A DNA stretch of 64,000 nt from Megascapheus bottae (Eukaryota > Chordata > Mammalia > Rodentia > Geomyidae). The stretch is taken from the NCBI GenBank assembly GCA_024803745.1, contig JANJXV010000013.1, positions 1,116,001 through 1,180,000 on the forward strand, given 5' to 3'. The translations under genes were made by a program, and so were the position numbers. The notes beneath the pieces are model-generated. The model was not told the origin of the DNA and searched no databases. It saw nothing but the letters and a program-made list of their open reading frames with translations. The number at the start of each line of letters is the position of its first letter. The stretch's first letter is position 1. Positions 45,388-56,027 of this stretch are shown in pieces.

Positions 45388-45576
45388 ATATATACAATAT
45401 ATTTGGTTAATTGAAATTGGATAGGGAAGAGGGGAAAACAAGATGAGGGGCGGGGGTGAGGGGAGGGAAATGGGGACCAAGACATGAGAAAAGGTATCAA
45501 TGTTTGTGAAGTAATGCACCTTCTATCTGGTGAATATAATATAAGCCTTCTATTAATTACAATAAAAATATGTGGA
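45388..45576 (+). mobile_element. 5'-truncated L1, sense, inserted in a SINE tail, 18-bp TSD
   Basis: Only about 190 bp of L1 3' end: GAAATTGGATAGGGAAGAGG, G-rich tract, ATTACAATAAAAATATGTGG. AAAAAGAAAAACAAAGGC is duplicated at 45,370-45,387 and 45,577-45,594. Confidence 0.95.
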
Positions 45577-45599
45577 AAAAAGAAAAACAAAGGCTAAAA

Positions 45600-47245
45600 A
45601 TTCATTTTCTTGCTTCTTAATATGTTCATCCAGATACATACATGTACATAAACATATAAATGGATATTTTGTAGAGTTGTTGCTAGTGAATTAATACCAT
45701 AAACATTTTGATACTGTAATTTTATTTTGTGGCCCAGGAATAAGTGCTTTTACATTTTGAATATTTTCACATTATTTGAAATTTTCTATGCAAATTATTT
45801 TATAAGTTGATGGTTTAAAATGGCTCTTACTTAATTTCCGGATTTGTCATCTGTTAGCAGGATTATCTTGGGTATAAATTTTACTCTTTAAGCTTTGTTT
45901 TTGAACAATGGACTGCTAGTTTTCATTCAAGGGAGCATATCAATTAGTGAATAAAATGAATTTGAATATAATTATCTGAAACTCATTACGTCATTCAAAA
46001 AGGAAAATCAGCTCATTAAACTTGAACACTCTAAGGAATGCCAATGGAGAAAAAAAGTTTTAATAAAGCCTTCGTAATTACTTGAATATAATCTAGAGCT
46101 ATTCATTGGAATATGCTAACTTGCCAACTCACCTTTGTGCCAATTAATTCACTTTCTGCAGTGAACATTAACTTACCAAACTTGGGATTTTTCTCTGAAT
46201 CCTAATTTATATATGTAGCAATGAAAGCCATAGAGGAAGAGGCGTGACACCTTAGACAGTGATCCTGTCATTTGTATAATGTCTAAATAAAATGAGTGGA
46301 GACAGTTTGGGCTCTTTTTAGAGATCAGAACAGGGTATCGCTTGTCAGTTACTTAACATTATGTCAATATACCATTGATTAAGCGAAAAGTTTTAAAAGA
46401 ATATCACAGACAAATGAAAGTGCTGAAGAATTTCAAACTTGTGCACATTTGCTGTCCTGTTCTCTAACAACACTCTTCTTAGTTGTTTTTACTCTTAACT
46501 GTGACTTCAGTCTGAACAGCTAGAACATACAACTTGTACAATGTGAAGAAGAAAAAAATTTTGTCTGTAGTTTGAAAATACTTAAAATACAAAAAAATTA
46601 TATATAAACTGAATTATATATGTATATTATATGTTTATTGTCTTTAGGTATACATAGGGGTTTCAATTCGGCATGTGAGTTTATGAGAACAACACATTTT
46701 GATATATGGAATAGACAATGTATTTCTTTCAACATCAGAAGTTATGATGACATTGTAGCATATGTAAAACTGATATACTTAGGGAGGCAACAACTAACAA
46801 AACCAAAATCCCATGGCATTTTTAAAAATTAAATTGAAAAATCAGTTACCTCCCAGCCTAGTCAGAGTTTTGTATAGATTATTTTGCCAAAACAAAAATC
46901 TTTGCAACCTTATTCTACACATAAGCATGAAGAGGGGCATTTTGTATTATAAAATACTGTATAATAAAGTACTTTATAGGCAGCCAGTACTTTCCTGTTT
47001 ACATATAATGGAAGGAAATAGAGATGATATGCTTTATTCATTAGCATATGAGAATAGAAGAATTTAGTTTTACTTGGAATATTTGTCTGACCTATTCAGC
47101 TAACAATAATACTGATTTGGATTAGTAAAAGAGATGGCTTAAATAATATTTTATATCCTCCAGTTTATTTGCTCTGAGCATAAGTATTAAATCCACATAA
47201 GTTTCCAATGAAGAAATTTTTGTGCAAAGAGGTTTTTTTTATACA
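45600..47245. other. GRM5 intron, no feature recognised
   Basis: About 1.6 kb of AT-rich DNA. ORFs of 70-84 aa near 46.6-47.1 kb lack recognisable domains. Confidence 0.4.
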
Positions 47246-47252
47246 AAAAACT

Positions 47253-47325
47253 TTGTGTCTGTGTGCGTGTGTGCTCATGTATGTGTGTTTGTATGTGTGC
47301 GCACGCACATGCGCGCCCATACATG
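47253..47325. repeat. Alternating purine-pyrimidine (TG/CG) tract
   Basis: TGTGTGCGTGTGTGC...TGTGTGCGCACGCACATGCGCGCCC, nearly perfect alternation with CG steps (Z-DNA-prone), at a SINE tail. Confidence 0.9.
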
Positions 47326-47503
47326 TGTTCTGGAATGCTGTCTCTAAGCTTCTTATCACTTGAGCCACAGTTCAATTAAGTGCTTTTCAGTCAATAGTTG
47401 GAAGTTGAGACTCTTGAGATTTTACTGCTCAAAACCATGATCCTCAGATCTCAGCCAGCTGAGTAGCTAGGATTACAGGCATGAGCCACCAGTGTATAGC
47501 CCC
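47326..47503 (-). mobile_element. A-type SINE, antisense
   Basis: CTTATCACTTGAGCCACAG...AACCATGATCCTCAGATCTCAGCCAGCTGAGTAGCTAGGATTACAGGCATGAGCCACC. Confidence 0.9.
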
Positions 47504-48220
47504 ATTTTCTTGTTAATCGGGATTCAACAACAAGAAAAAGATCATTTTATTTTGTATTTCTCCTCTTAAAATATAGACAAAGGAATTTTGGAATATATAT
47601 GGTGATCCTGTTTTTTTTTGTTTTTGTTATTTCCTAAGAACTTTAGGGCTGCTTCTCCTTATTTGAAGTGATAGATGCTTTAGCAATGTGAGCAGTGAAA
47701 CAAATGAGGATAACTGATAAATACTGTCATTACTCACTGGTGGAGACAATAATGATAAACAGTGAAGGTTTATTTTTGGTAGAATCTAAAACAAAGTTCA
47801 TTTCTGATAAGACCTAAAACACAAAATGAACCCCACTTGGGGGATCCTTTGTTATAAGGCATATGATCAAATCAGGAAGAGGAAGGAAACTCGCTTGAAC
47901 TACTTGGTCTTTGAAGGTCTCCAAATGTCAGTACCTTCTTTTATCCCTCACTTTGCTTCCATAAAATGCTTCTAATTATTCCCTTTGCATTCCTTTCATA
48001 ATTATCAATTTCGCATTTTGTACGCAGGAGGTTCTTAACTGCGGATCTGTTCATTCTGTTCTTCCCCTCATACCTTTTAGCTCTTCTTCTATACACTTAC
48101 ACAAAACCCACATAACCTAACAAGGCTTAAAATAACCTTCATTATATAAATGGTCTCCTCCCACTTCCCCTAGAACTTTTTTCTCCCTTTTTGAATTGAT
48201 TCTTTGTCCTACTTAAAAAA
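47504..48220. other. GRM5 intron, no feature recognised
   Basis: Nothing identified. Confidence 0.4.

Positions 48221-48222
<2 letters not shown>

Positions 48223-48271
<49 letters not shown>
48223..48271. repeat. (TG)n microsatellite
   Basis: About 24 TG units at the tail of the next SINE. Confidence 0.97.
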
Positions 48272-48273
<2 letters not shown>

Positions 48274-48277
<4 letters not shown>

Positions 48278-48520
48278 TAGTCCTGGGTATTGAACTCAAG
48301 GCTTCCATGTTGTCCTTGAGATTTTTTACTCAAGGAGAGTGCTTTACTACAGCTCCAATTCCAGATTTTTTTTTGCTTTGTTTTTGTTTTTGCTTTGTAA
48401 TTAATTGGAGATGAGAATCTCATGGACTTCTGTGCTCAGGCTGTTTGTCAATGGTCACTCCTCAGATTTTTGTCTTTTGTGTAGTATGATTACAGGCATG
48501 TGTCATTACCACACAGCTTG
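48274..48520 (-). mobile_element. A-type SINE, antisense, diverged
   Basis: TAGTCCTGGGTATTGAACTCAAGGC...TAATTAATTGGAGATGAGAATCTCATGGAC...GATTACAGGCATGTG, with a T/TTTTG expansion inside. Confidence 0.82.
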
Positions 48521-49645
48521 CCCTGCATTTTAAAAAAGACCCCCCCAAAAAGAAATAGAACAATAACTAATGAAATACGCTCCCATGAAGTATCACTGAA
48601 TATGGAGTTTACATCCACTCATTAAAAAAATATTCTGAATGCTTCCCACATAATTAATGTTAAATATAGCAGAAAAATCCATTGGCTTGTAAAGAACAAG
48701 AGTGATATAGGTCAAGAAAAGACAGATATTTTCTGTCTTCCAGGAGAAGATGCAGTCTGCTTAGTAGAAAGCAAATTATCACCCAGATGACTGCAGAAAC
48801 TGTAGTTCTATTTAGGTATTACTAAAACGTGGAGGATCCAATTCCAGGAGATTCTGTGATAGGAACCTATGACTTAATCAAGGAATACACCTTGGCTTTG
48901 AATGATGATTGCCAGATCTCAGCATCCTCAGTAGCCAGGATTATAGCCTTGAAGCTAAAGAACTTGCCCTTGGTGTTCAAGATAAAAGAACTTTCAGCCT
49001 GCAGTGTCAAGGATGGGTTAGAACATGGATCCATTTGGATGAAGAGAGAATAGAAGATAGTGTCTACAATCTAAGACAAAGGAAAGCGGGCATAAAAAGA
49101 AAAAATTCAGGGCCCATCTTGAGGGTTAATAAATTGAGACTTAGAGGAGTTAAAAATTTTCTTAGTCCTGTGGCAATATATGACACATTCAGACCACAAA
49201 AATTATATCTTTTACTGCTAAATCTCATGCTTTCAGGAACTGTACTTTCATCTTGCCTGGTGCTTCACACGTTGCTGTCACTCTGCTTGTCATCTTACTT
49301 GTCACCTCTATTTGCAATATGCGGTTATTGCTCTGAGAGCCCTCTCCATCCACTATCACTGTATTCTTAGGGTATGTTCTCTCAGCTTTCAGAATGCATT
49401 CTTCTGCCCTATTGTTTTTTTCAATTTCTGTACTAGATGATTAGTTCAGGAAATAATAGTTTCCTTTGATAGCAACAATTCCTAACAACAAGCTCATGGT
49501 GTGTAATATGGAATGCTCATTGAAACAATTATAGAAAAGTTTCAAATAGCTTTGTGATCCTCTGTGCAACAGTCTGGTCACTGAGGATGTTCAAAATTAT
49601 CCTGGATAAGCTATTACTTTGATTTTGTTCTCATGTGAGTCAATT
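48521..49645. other. GRM5 intron, no gene recognised
   Basis: A 153-aa sense ORF (48,909-49,370) starts inside a short SINE-like scrap (CAGATCTCAGCATCCTCAGTAGCCAGGATTATAGCC) and has no domain or splice context. I treat it as non-coding. Confidence 0.45.
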
Positions 49646-49649
49646 CTTT

Positions 49650-49945
49650 TTTATAAAATTGTTATTATAAAGGTGATGTACAGAGGAGTTACAGTCATAT
49701 AAGTCAAATAACCAGCACATTTCTTTTTGGACAATGTTACTTCTTCCCCTCCCCACAGTTTTACTTTCCAACCCCATCTACAAGTTGTATAGTTCATTTT
49801 CAATATATTGTCTAGTGCATACCACTGTTTGTTTTGTCCCTCCATTTCTGTGCCCCTTTCCCTCCCAAAGACGTATAAATGAGCAAATAAGACAAAAAGA
49901 AGACAAACAACAACAACAAATTTAAAAAAACCCCTCATTCTAATT
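49650..49945 (-). mobile_element. Old L1 3' end, antisense
   Basis: TTATTATAAAGGTGATGTACAGAGGAGTTACAG...CCAGCACATTTC...AAATGAGCAAATAAGACAAAAAG, same order as 25.5 kb. Confidence 0.65.
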
Positions 49946-49987
49946 AGGTAATGATGACCTTCTGTGAAGCACAAACCTGGATATGTA

Positions 49988-50110
49988 TTACTTCATATTT
50001 AAAATTCACAGTCTCTAAAAGAGATTATTATGTCTATAGTATACATGAGGAAACTTTAAGTAATTCATCTAAACTCACCAGCTACAGACTGCAAAGTTAA
50101 GGCACTTTAT
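49988..50110 (-). mobile_element. MIR SINE, antisense
   Basis: TTAAAATTCACAGTCTC...ACATGAGGAAACTTTAAGTAATTCATCTAAACTCACCAGCTACAG follows antisense MIR order. Confidence 0.65.
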
Positions 50111-50375
50111 ATTCAAAGATCTTTTACTTAGATTTCAATGTATCCACACCAAGCACCACTGCTTGTTTTTATAGCTGTCTACAACATGGGAAAAAAAAAC
50201 TCACAAGCTTCTTATTTCTCCCACATGATCCATCTTAGAAATAAGCATTTCTTCCTGAGCCTTAGTTTTATTTTTTCAAATCCTTCCTTCTTTAAAATAT
50301 GTAGCTAACTTTCAGTTCTTTGTATGAAGCATTGGCTTATGATGAAATAATCAGGATTCTTTCTCTTCCCTCTCT

Positions 50376-50505
50376 CTTCTCCTCCTCCGTATCTGTCTAT
50401 CTGTCTGTCTCTCCCTATCTCTATTTCTCTGTCTCTGTCTGTCTGTCCCTCCCTCTCGTTATCTTTCTGTCTCTCTCTCTCTCTCTGTTCTTTCTCTGTC
50501 TCTGT
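50376..50505. repeat. CT/CTGT low-complexity tract
   Basis: TCTGTCTATCTGTCTGTCTC etc., at the tail of the next B1. Confidence 0.92.
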
Positions 50506-50507
50506 CT

Positions 50508-50600
50508 TTTACACTATGTAGCCTGGGTTGTCTTTGAACTTGCCACTGTTTTGCCTCTGCATTCTGAGTGCTAATATTATAGCCATGCACCACTATATTT
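50508..50600 (-). mobile_element. B1-like monomer, antisense
   Basis: CACTATGTAGCCTGGGTTGTCTTTGAACTTGCC...TTGCCTCTGCATTCTGAGTGC is a B1 monomer without the tRNA-like right half. Confidence 0.78.
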
Positions 50601-50889
50601 GAGAACTTCAATCACAAATTCTTTTCACATATACAATGGAGCTTATAAAATAATATAAGTATTAAAAATGGTATAACTTATTTGTCAGCAAAATCATAAT
50701 GGCGATTCACATATTCACTTAGGTCAAAGTTTTGCTAAGAATTTACCCTACTTTTAATAGGGGAGTCAGGAGTTCCCTAACTGAGAGGTTGATTGATTTG
50801 AAGCAGTGTGTTACACATTGAGTTCTAAATTCTAGGAGTTCTTAACTGTGCATAAACTATATGTTGTCTGTTCTGGCTTCATCACTTTT

Positions 50890-51081
50890 TTTTTTTTGCC
50901 TGTCCTGGGCTTGAGCTCAGGGCCTGAGCACTGTCCTTGGATTTTTCTCAAGGCTAGAGCTCTACCACTTGAGCCTTAGCAACACTTCCAGCTTTTTCTA
51001 AGTACGTGGTACCAAGGAATCGAACCCGGGTCTTCGTGCATGCTAGGCAAGCACTCCACCACTAGGCCAAACTCCCGGCCA
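50890..51081 (-). mobile_element. B-type SINE, antisense, perfect 16-bp TSD
   Basis: Near-consensus copy: GAGCTCAGGGCCTGAGCACTG...GGAATCGAACCCGGGTCTTCG...CACTAGGCCAAACTCCCGGCC. TGGCTTCATCACTTTT flanks it at 50,874-50,889 and 51,082-51,097. One of the youngest-looking copies here. Confidence 0.96.
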
Positions 51082-51097
51082 TGGCTTCATCACTTTT

Positions 51098-51538
51098 GAT
51101 TAGGTATAGGAACTAAACAGAGCTGTCTGAAGGGAAGTTTTTCATTTCAGCAGTTGTAGATATCATCATGAATACTTCATCTCAGTTGTCGATATCACTG
51201 TGTGGTAGGTCCTTATGACATCAAATTGTTTTTAGACTTGAGGTACTACAAGTTTATAATCAGCAGTACAAAGATAGTATAGGTCCTGGAATATTAACAA
51301 TTGCTAAAGGAAAATGTAATGAATTACAGCATTCACTTAAAAGTAGCAGACTCTCACAAATGATCTCTCCAACAAAAATACCATACTTTCTTAAGAGATT
51401 TCCTTTCTGCCTTTGTAATATTTGTGAGGGTAACTATAACCTCCTAATAACAGAGAGTATCAAACTCTTACTGAAGCTCTCTTCTTACCATTTCCAGCTC
51501 ACTTTTATCTTTACTTTCATTATTTCAAATTCTACCTT
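51098..51538. other. GRM5 intron, no feature recognised
   Basis: Nothing identified. Confidence 0.4.
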
Positions 51539-51539
51539 T

Positions 51540-51715
51540 TTTTGAAAGCTAGTACTGGGGTTAAACTCAGGGCCTCGAGATCTCACTTGGCCCTTTTATT
51601 CAAGACTGGAACTCTACCACTTGAGCCATACCTCCATTTCTAGCTTTTTGCTGGCTAATTAGATCTAATAGTCTCCATATATTTGTTTGTCTTGGCATTT
51701 TCCCAGATCCACAGT
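51540..51715 (-). mobile_element. A-type SINE, antisense, 5' half decayed
   Basis: TAGTACTGGGGTTAAACTCAGGGCC...CTCTACCACTTGAGCCATACC...GCTGGCTAATTAGATCTAATAGTCTCC. The 7SL half is barely readable. Confidence 0.8.
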
Positions 51716-51996
51716 TCTTGGCAATTGACTAGAGAAGCTACGGCCTTTGCTTTTCCTGCATCCCACTCCTTACCACCACCCACAAATGGGGAGGGAAGAA
51801 ATAGACCAAAGTGAACTACATTCCCTTTAATTTATTGTCACCTTTCCAGTGACTCAGTTTCTCCACTTGTCATTCCTACCATTCAGTCAATCTACTGTCT
51901 CATGGCCTTGTTTACTATTTCATGTCTTCTCCTTACTTTTGAAATCTGCCTTTTTCTCATTGTTGTAAATTATTGTGAATTTGATTATTTTTAAAA

Positions 51997-52166
51997 TTTT
52001 TTCTTTGCCATTTGTGGGTCTTGAACTCAGGGCCTGGGTACTCTCCTTGAGCTTTCTCAAGGCTAGCACTCTGCTGCTTGAGCCACAGCACTATTTCCTG
52101 CTTTTTCTGTGTATGTGTACTGAGGAAAACCCAGGGCTTCCTGCTAGGCATGTACTTTACCACTAG
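51997..52166 (-). mobile_element. B-type SINE, antisense
   Basis: TTGCCATTTGTGGGTCTTGAACTCAGGGCC...GTGTACTGAGGAAAACCCAGGGCTTCC...TACCACTAG. Confidence 0.9.
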
Positions 52167-52274
52167 TGTGAAATAAGAATCACATTCCCAACATTGATTG
52201 TCATTTCATTGAGAACAAAATGACATTTAGAAGCAATCTTAATTCTCTTTAGTAGATACATCCAGGTTCTTTTG

Positions 52275-52475
52275 ATGTGTGCTCTTATTTTTTTATTATT
52301 TTATTTATTTATTCTTATTGTTGGGATAATGTAGGGAGGGCTTACAATTATATTCATCAGGTAGTAGGTGCATTACTTCTTGCACACTGATACCCCTTCC
52401 CATGTTTTTGTCTCTGTTTTCCTCCCCCCAGCCCTTCCCAATCATCTTATATCTTGCTTTGTCCTGCAATATCCT
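52275..52475 (-). mobile_element. L1 3' end, antisense
   Basis: TTGTTGGGATAATGTAGGGAGGGCTTACAATTATATTCATCAGG...GATACCCCTTCCCATG, pyrimidine tract after it. Confidence 0.75.
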
Positions 52476-52739
52476 AGGAAGTAAAAGGTAGGGATATATT
52501 TCCTGTGTTTGTGGAATGCGCTTGCTAATGGGATTGGCGTATGACATGATGTTACAAAGTTTACCACGGTCCTAAATCTGTCATTCACTAGCTACACTAA
52601 GAAAGGATAAAAATAATCGCTAAAATTTTAATTCTAAGGTTAAACAAAATGAGGTAAGTTTGTAGAGACAACAATGTGAACAACTGTTACAATTTGCAAG
52701 CTTTTATGGAAGAAAATAAATGTGAATGTGCTTTGTAAG

Positions 52740-52744
<5 letters not shown>

Positions 52745-52788
<44 letters not shown>
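52745..52788. repeat. (CA)n microsatellite in a SINE tail
   Basis: About 22 CA units at the tail of the following B-type SINE. Confidence 0.97.
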
Positions 52789-52790
<2 letters not shown>

Positions 52791-52895
52791 TTTTTGCCAG
52801 TCCTAGGTCTTGAATTCAGGGCCTGAGCACTGTCATTAGGTTTTCTGAAAGCTAGAGCTCTACCACTTGAGCTACAGTACCACTTCTGACTTTTT
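52789..52895 (-). mobile_element. B-type SINE, antisense, left fragment (split by L1)
   Basis: GCCAGTCCTAGGTCTTGAATTCAGGGCC...CCACTTGAGCTACAGTACCACTTCTGAC, broken by the L1 at 52,896. The remainder is at 53,638. Confidence 0.94.
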
Positions 52896-53637
52896 TCCAT
52901 ATATTTTTATTGTAATTAATAGAAGGGTTACATTATATTCACTAGATAGAAGATGCATTACTTCACAAATATTGATGCCCTTTCTCATGTCTTGGTCCCC
53001 ATATCCCTCCCCCCACACCTCCCCCTCATCTTCTTTTCCCCCCTTCCCTACCCTATTTCAAATAACCAAATACGCATATATACAATATATCAGATAACAA
53101 GGTGAAATACTGTAAAAATATGAGATAACCGAGGGACAGCAAAAGAGATGAGAGATAAGGATAACAATCACTCATTATATGGTTTTTGTTTCTATATCCT
53201 GGAGGTCCTTTCATTTAGCATCATACTATTTGGCCTTATGTATCTAGGTTTGCTCTATTGCAAATCTCTGCTAGGAGAGCCCAAGGTTTCTACTGATTAT
53301 GACAAATGAGGGAAACCATTGAGCCTATGTTCCTTTGGGTCTGGCTTATTTCACTTAATATGATTTTTTCTAAGTCTTTCCATTTCCTTACATATGGGCA
53401 ATGTCGTTCTTTCTGATGGCACCATAGAATTCCATTGTGTAGAAATACCACATCTTGTTGATCCACTCATCAACTGAGTGGCATCTGGGTTGGTTCCACA
53501 TCTTTGCTATGGTGAATACAGCTGCAATGAACATTGTTGTGTTAGTAGGTTTAGTATGCCCTTGTTTCTGGACGATTGGGTAAATGACAAGTAATGGAAT
53601 TGCTGGGTCATAGGGGAGCTTTGGCAGTTCTTCAAAA
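52896..53637 (-). mobile_element. 5'-truncated L1 with ORF2 C-terminus, inserted in a SINE
   Basis: A 742-bp antisense insertion: 3'UTR up to about 53,280, then the ORF2 end on the minus strand. Readable peptides include LPYDPAIPLLVIYP, FIAAVFTIAKMWNQPRC and EWINKMWYFYTMEFYGAI, diagnostic of L1 ORF2p. The frame is broken after that, so it is inactive. CACTTCTGACTTTTT is duplicated at 52,881-52,895 and 53,638-53,652. Confidence 0.96.
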
Positions 53638-53742
53638 CACTTCTGACTTTTTCTATGAATGTGGTTCCAAGGAATCGAACCTGAGTCTTTGTGCATGCTA
53701 GGCAAGCACTGTACCATTAGGCTAAACTCCTGTTCCCAGCAA
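53638..53742 (-). mobile_element. B-type SINE, antisense, right fragment (split by L1)
   Basis: Resumes in register after the duplicated target: CTATGAATGTGGTTCC...GGAATCGAACCTGAGTCTTTGTGCATGC...CCATTAGGCTAAACTCC. Confidence 0.94.
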
Positions 53743-54325
53743 GCACATATTTAACTATGAGAAATGCTATTGGACTGTACGGTCAGTTACACAGGCTGTG
53801 CCCTATACCAGTGTGGCAAAAGGTGGAGCAGTTCTTGTGTGGATTCTCATGAGTTTGCACTCTTTTAGCTTATGCAAGGTGGTTGCCATGATTGACACAA
53901 TTAAATAATAAATTCTCTAAACATTCAGCTATTGCTTCAGCAGCTTCTCTTTGATTCTATTCTAGCTTCACAATTTACAAAGCAATCCTAAGAACTTGAC
54001 GTCAATCCTGTAATACCCCATTCATGAGTTATTCTTAGTTCCAACTGTCATCTAGACAGTCTTTCCTCATGATCCAACAATCTGAATAATTTACATTCAT
54101 TTCCATGCACTATATTGTATTGGTTTTAAATCTGATTTCTCCTATCACCTCATTAGGACATGAGATGATTTGATTCTTAAAGTTACAAGATCTTTCTCTC
54201 CACAGTGAGACTTTTGAGTGCAAGTCCTATTTCTAGCCTACAGATGCTTCCAGGGCTATAAAAATGCCAGGAACATAATAAATAATACTGGGAAAGTAAT
54301 AAATAACACACAACTCCTTGTGGAC
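53743..54325. other. GRM5 intron, no feature recognised
   Basis: Nothing identified. Confidence 0.4.
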
Positions 54326-54329
54326 AGCG

Positions 54330-54990
54330 TGGTGCTATAGTTTAGATGTGGCTTACCCAATGGTTTGTAATAGTACTGAGGCATTACAGAGAGGCATCAG
54401 TGATTCACATCTGTAATTCTCGCTACTCAGGAGGCTGAGATCCAAGTACTGTAGTTTAAATACAGCTCAGGCAGAAATATCCAAGAGACTTATTTCCAAT
54501 CAACCAGCTACAAGACAGAAATGGAGATGTGGCTTAATTGGAAGAGCACCAGTTTTGAGCCAAAAAAAAAAGCAACCGACAAACAAAAACAAACAAGGCA
54601 GAGCATTAGTCCCAGAATTTAAGTCCCAGGAACTCTACCAAACAAATGAAACAAAGAGGTCTTTGAAGCTTGGAGAGGTGAAACAAATGATAAAGTAGTT
54701 TGGTAGACTCCACATTCCAAAGTAATTTCCATCTTCCATGACTGAAGTGCCCTTGAAGAGAGGTCTTTCCTGTGTTCGGCTTTCTACACATGTACATCTC
54801 TCTTCTCTTACGGAACTTCTCACCATGTGATGACCTCACCATAAAAGGATATAAAAAGATATCTTGAATCTTTTATATTATGAAAGCTGGGATTTTCCAA
54901 CCTTCATAACCACAAGGCCAGATAAACTTTCTTTCTCTTAAAAAGTACTCAGCCTTGTATATATTAGCATAACAACAAACTAAGATATAT
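54330..54990 (+). mobile_element. ERVL-MaLR-like solo LTR, interrupted by a SINE
   Basis: The left end has GGTGCTATAGTTTAGATGTGGC. After the SINE (54,388-54,632) it continues with CTTCTCACCATGTGATG, a line of CAACCTTCATAACCACAAGGCCAGATAAAC, and ends TATATTAGCATAACAACAAACTAAGATA. This is the order of MaLR (MST/MLT/ORR1-class) LTR ends as I know them. No retroviral coding sequence is seen. Confidence 0.6.
54388..54632 (+). mobile_element. A-type SINE, sense, inside the LTR
   Basis: TCAGTGATTCACATCTGTAATTCTCGCTACTCAGGAGGCTGAGATCC..., right half partly degraded with A10 and AAACAAAAACAAAC insertions. Confidence 0.88.
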
Positions 54991-55280
54991 GGCAAGGCAA
55001 GACAAGTAATATCTCCAATTTATTTAACACACATTTTATGATCATCTTACCTGTGCCTTGTCATGGAAAAAGTCCTAATTATGCAGCAGCAGATATAACC
55101 AGAGAGAGGTTCCTTGTTTTGAAACTTATATTCTAGTAATGTGGGCAGTAACAGTAAAGTAACCCTGAAGTGTGAGGTTGTGGGGTAGATTAGAACGAGT
55201 GGTATGTATTGAAAGAGGTAGGATGGAGATGGTAATATTTAGAAATGATCTGAAGGAGCATGTTATTGTCTAGAAAAAAT
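54991..55280. other. GRM5 intron, no feature recognised
   Basis: Nothing identified. Confidence 0.4.
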
Positions 55281-55284
55281 TATG

Positions 55285-55515
55285 GACGGGAAGCTTATTG
55301 TACACATCTGCACCTGGGTAACGAGGAGTTTGAGATCTGAGTCTCACAGTTTGAAGCCAGCACAGGCAGGAAAGTCTATGAGATTCTAACCTCCAACTAA
55401 CCATTAGAAAACTAAAAGTGGTGCTGTGGCTCAAGGGATAGAATGCTAGCCTCGTACAAAATAGCTCAGAGACAGCAACAACCAAGCTCTGAGTTCAAGC
55501 CCCACAACTGACCAA
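55285..55515 (+). mobile_element. A-type SINE, sense, diverged
   Basis: TTGTACACATCTGCACCTGGGTAACGAGGAGTTTGAGATCTGAG...CCTCCAACTAACCATTAG...GTGGCTCAAGGGATAGAATGC...GAGTTCAAGCCCC. Confidence 0.88.
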
Positions 55516-55965
55516 AATATGATAATTGGTGAGCACAGGGTAGATCTTTGATAGTTAAAAACCACTAGAGTTTTGGATAACCTGTGGACAATTTAATTTA
55601 TTTTGTGTGAGTTCTGGCATTGAGGCTTGAGCTCACAGATGTTTGATGCAGAAACTGCTGATTTTAAATGTGTGATAGATTGTCTTAAGTAGTCATTTCT
55701 GTTGGTTTTCTGCATTTTCCTGATGCGACATGAATGCAAGGTTGCCTTTATGACAGATAAAATGCTTTCTAGATGAATAACAGTTAATGAACTTGAAAGA
55801 CATGTGGCCAAGAAAGTAGACTTCTAGGATTCATTGAAAAAGATGCTGCCTTTATGTTGACAACAAATCCAGTAACTGACCTTAGTAGGCTCTCGTTTCT
55901 AAATATGTTTTAGTAAGCATGGTTTCCAAAACAGGCTGTTTTCTCCCTCCCCCCCCTCTCTTTCT
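55516..55965. other. GRM5 intron, no feature recognised
   Basis: Nothing identified. Confidence 0.4.
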
Positions 55966-55969
55966 CTCT

Positions 55970-55970
55970 C

Positions 55971-56026
<56 letters not shown>
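55970..56026. repeat. (TG)n microsatellite preceded by CT tract
   Basis: About 25 TG units following CTCTTTCTCTCTCTTTG. Confidence 0.95.

Positions 56027-56027
<1 letters not shown>

Noticed and set aside
45127..45519. 130-residue antisense ORF
   Set aside because: Translates across a SINE and the L1 polypurine tract complement.
48909..49370. 153-residue sense ORF
   Set aside because: Begins in SINE-like sequence, no recognised domain, no evidence of exon structure.
50890..51081. tRNA gene
   Set aside because: A-box and B-box motifs in the B-type SINEs resemble tRNA-Ala, but the copies have TSDs and A-tails and no complete cloverleaf; they are retroposons.
52896..53637. Functional reverse transcriptase gene
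   Set aside because: Only the C-terminal end of L1 ORF2 is present, with frame damage; the element is 5'-truncated.
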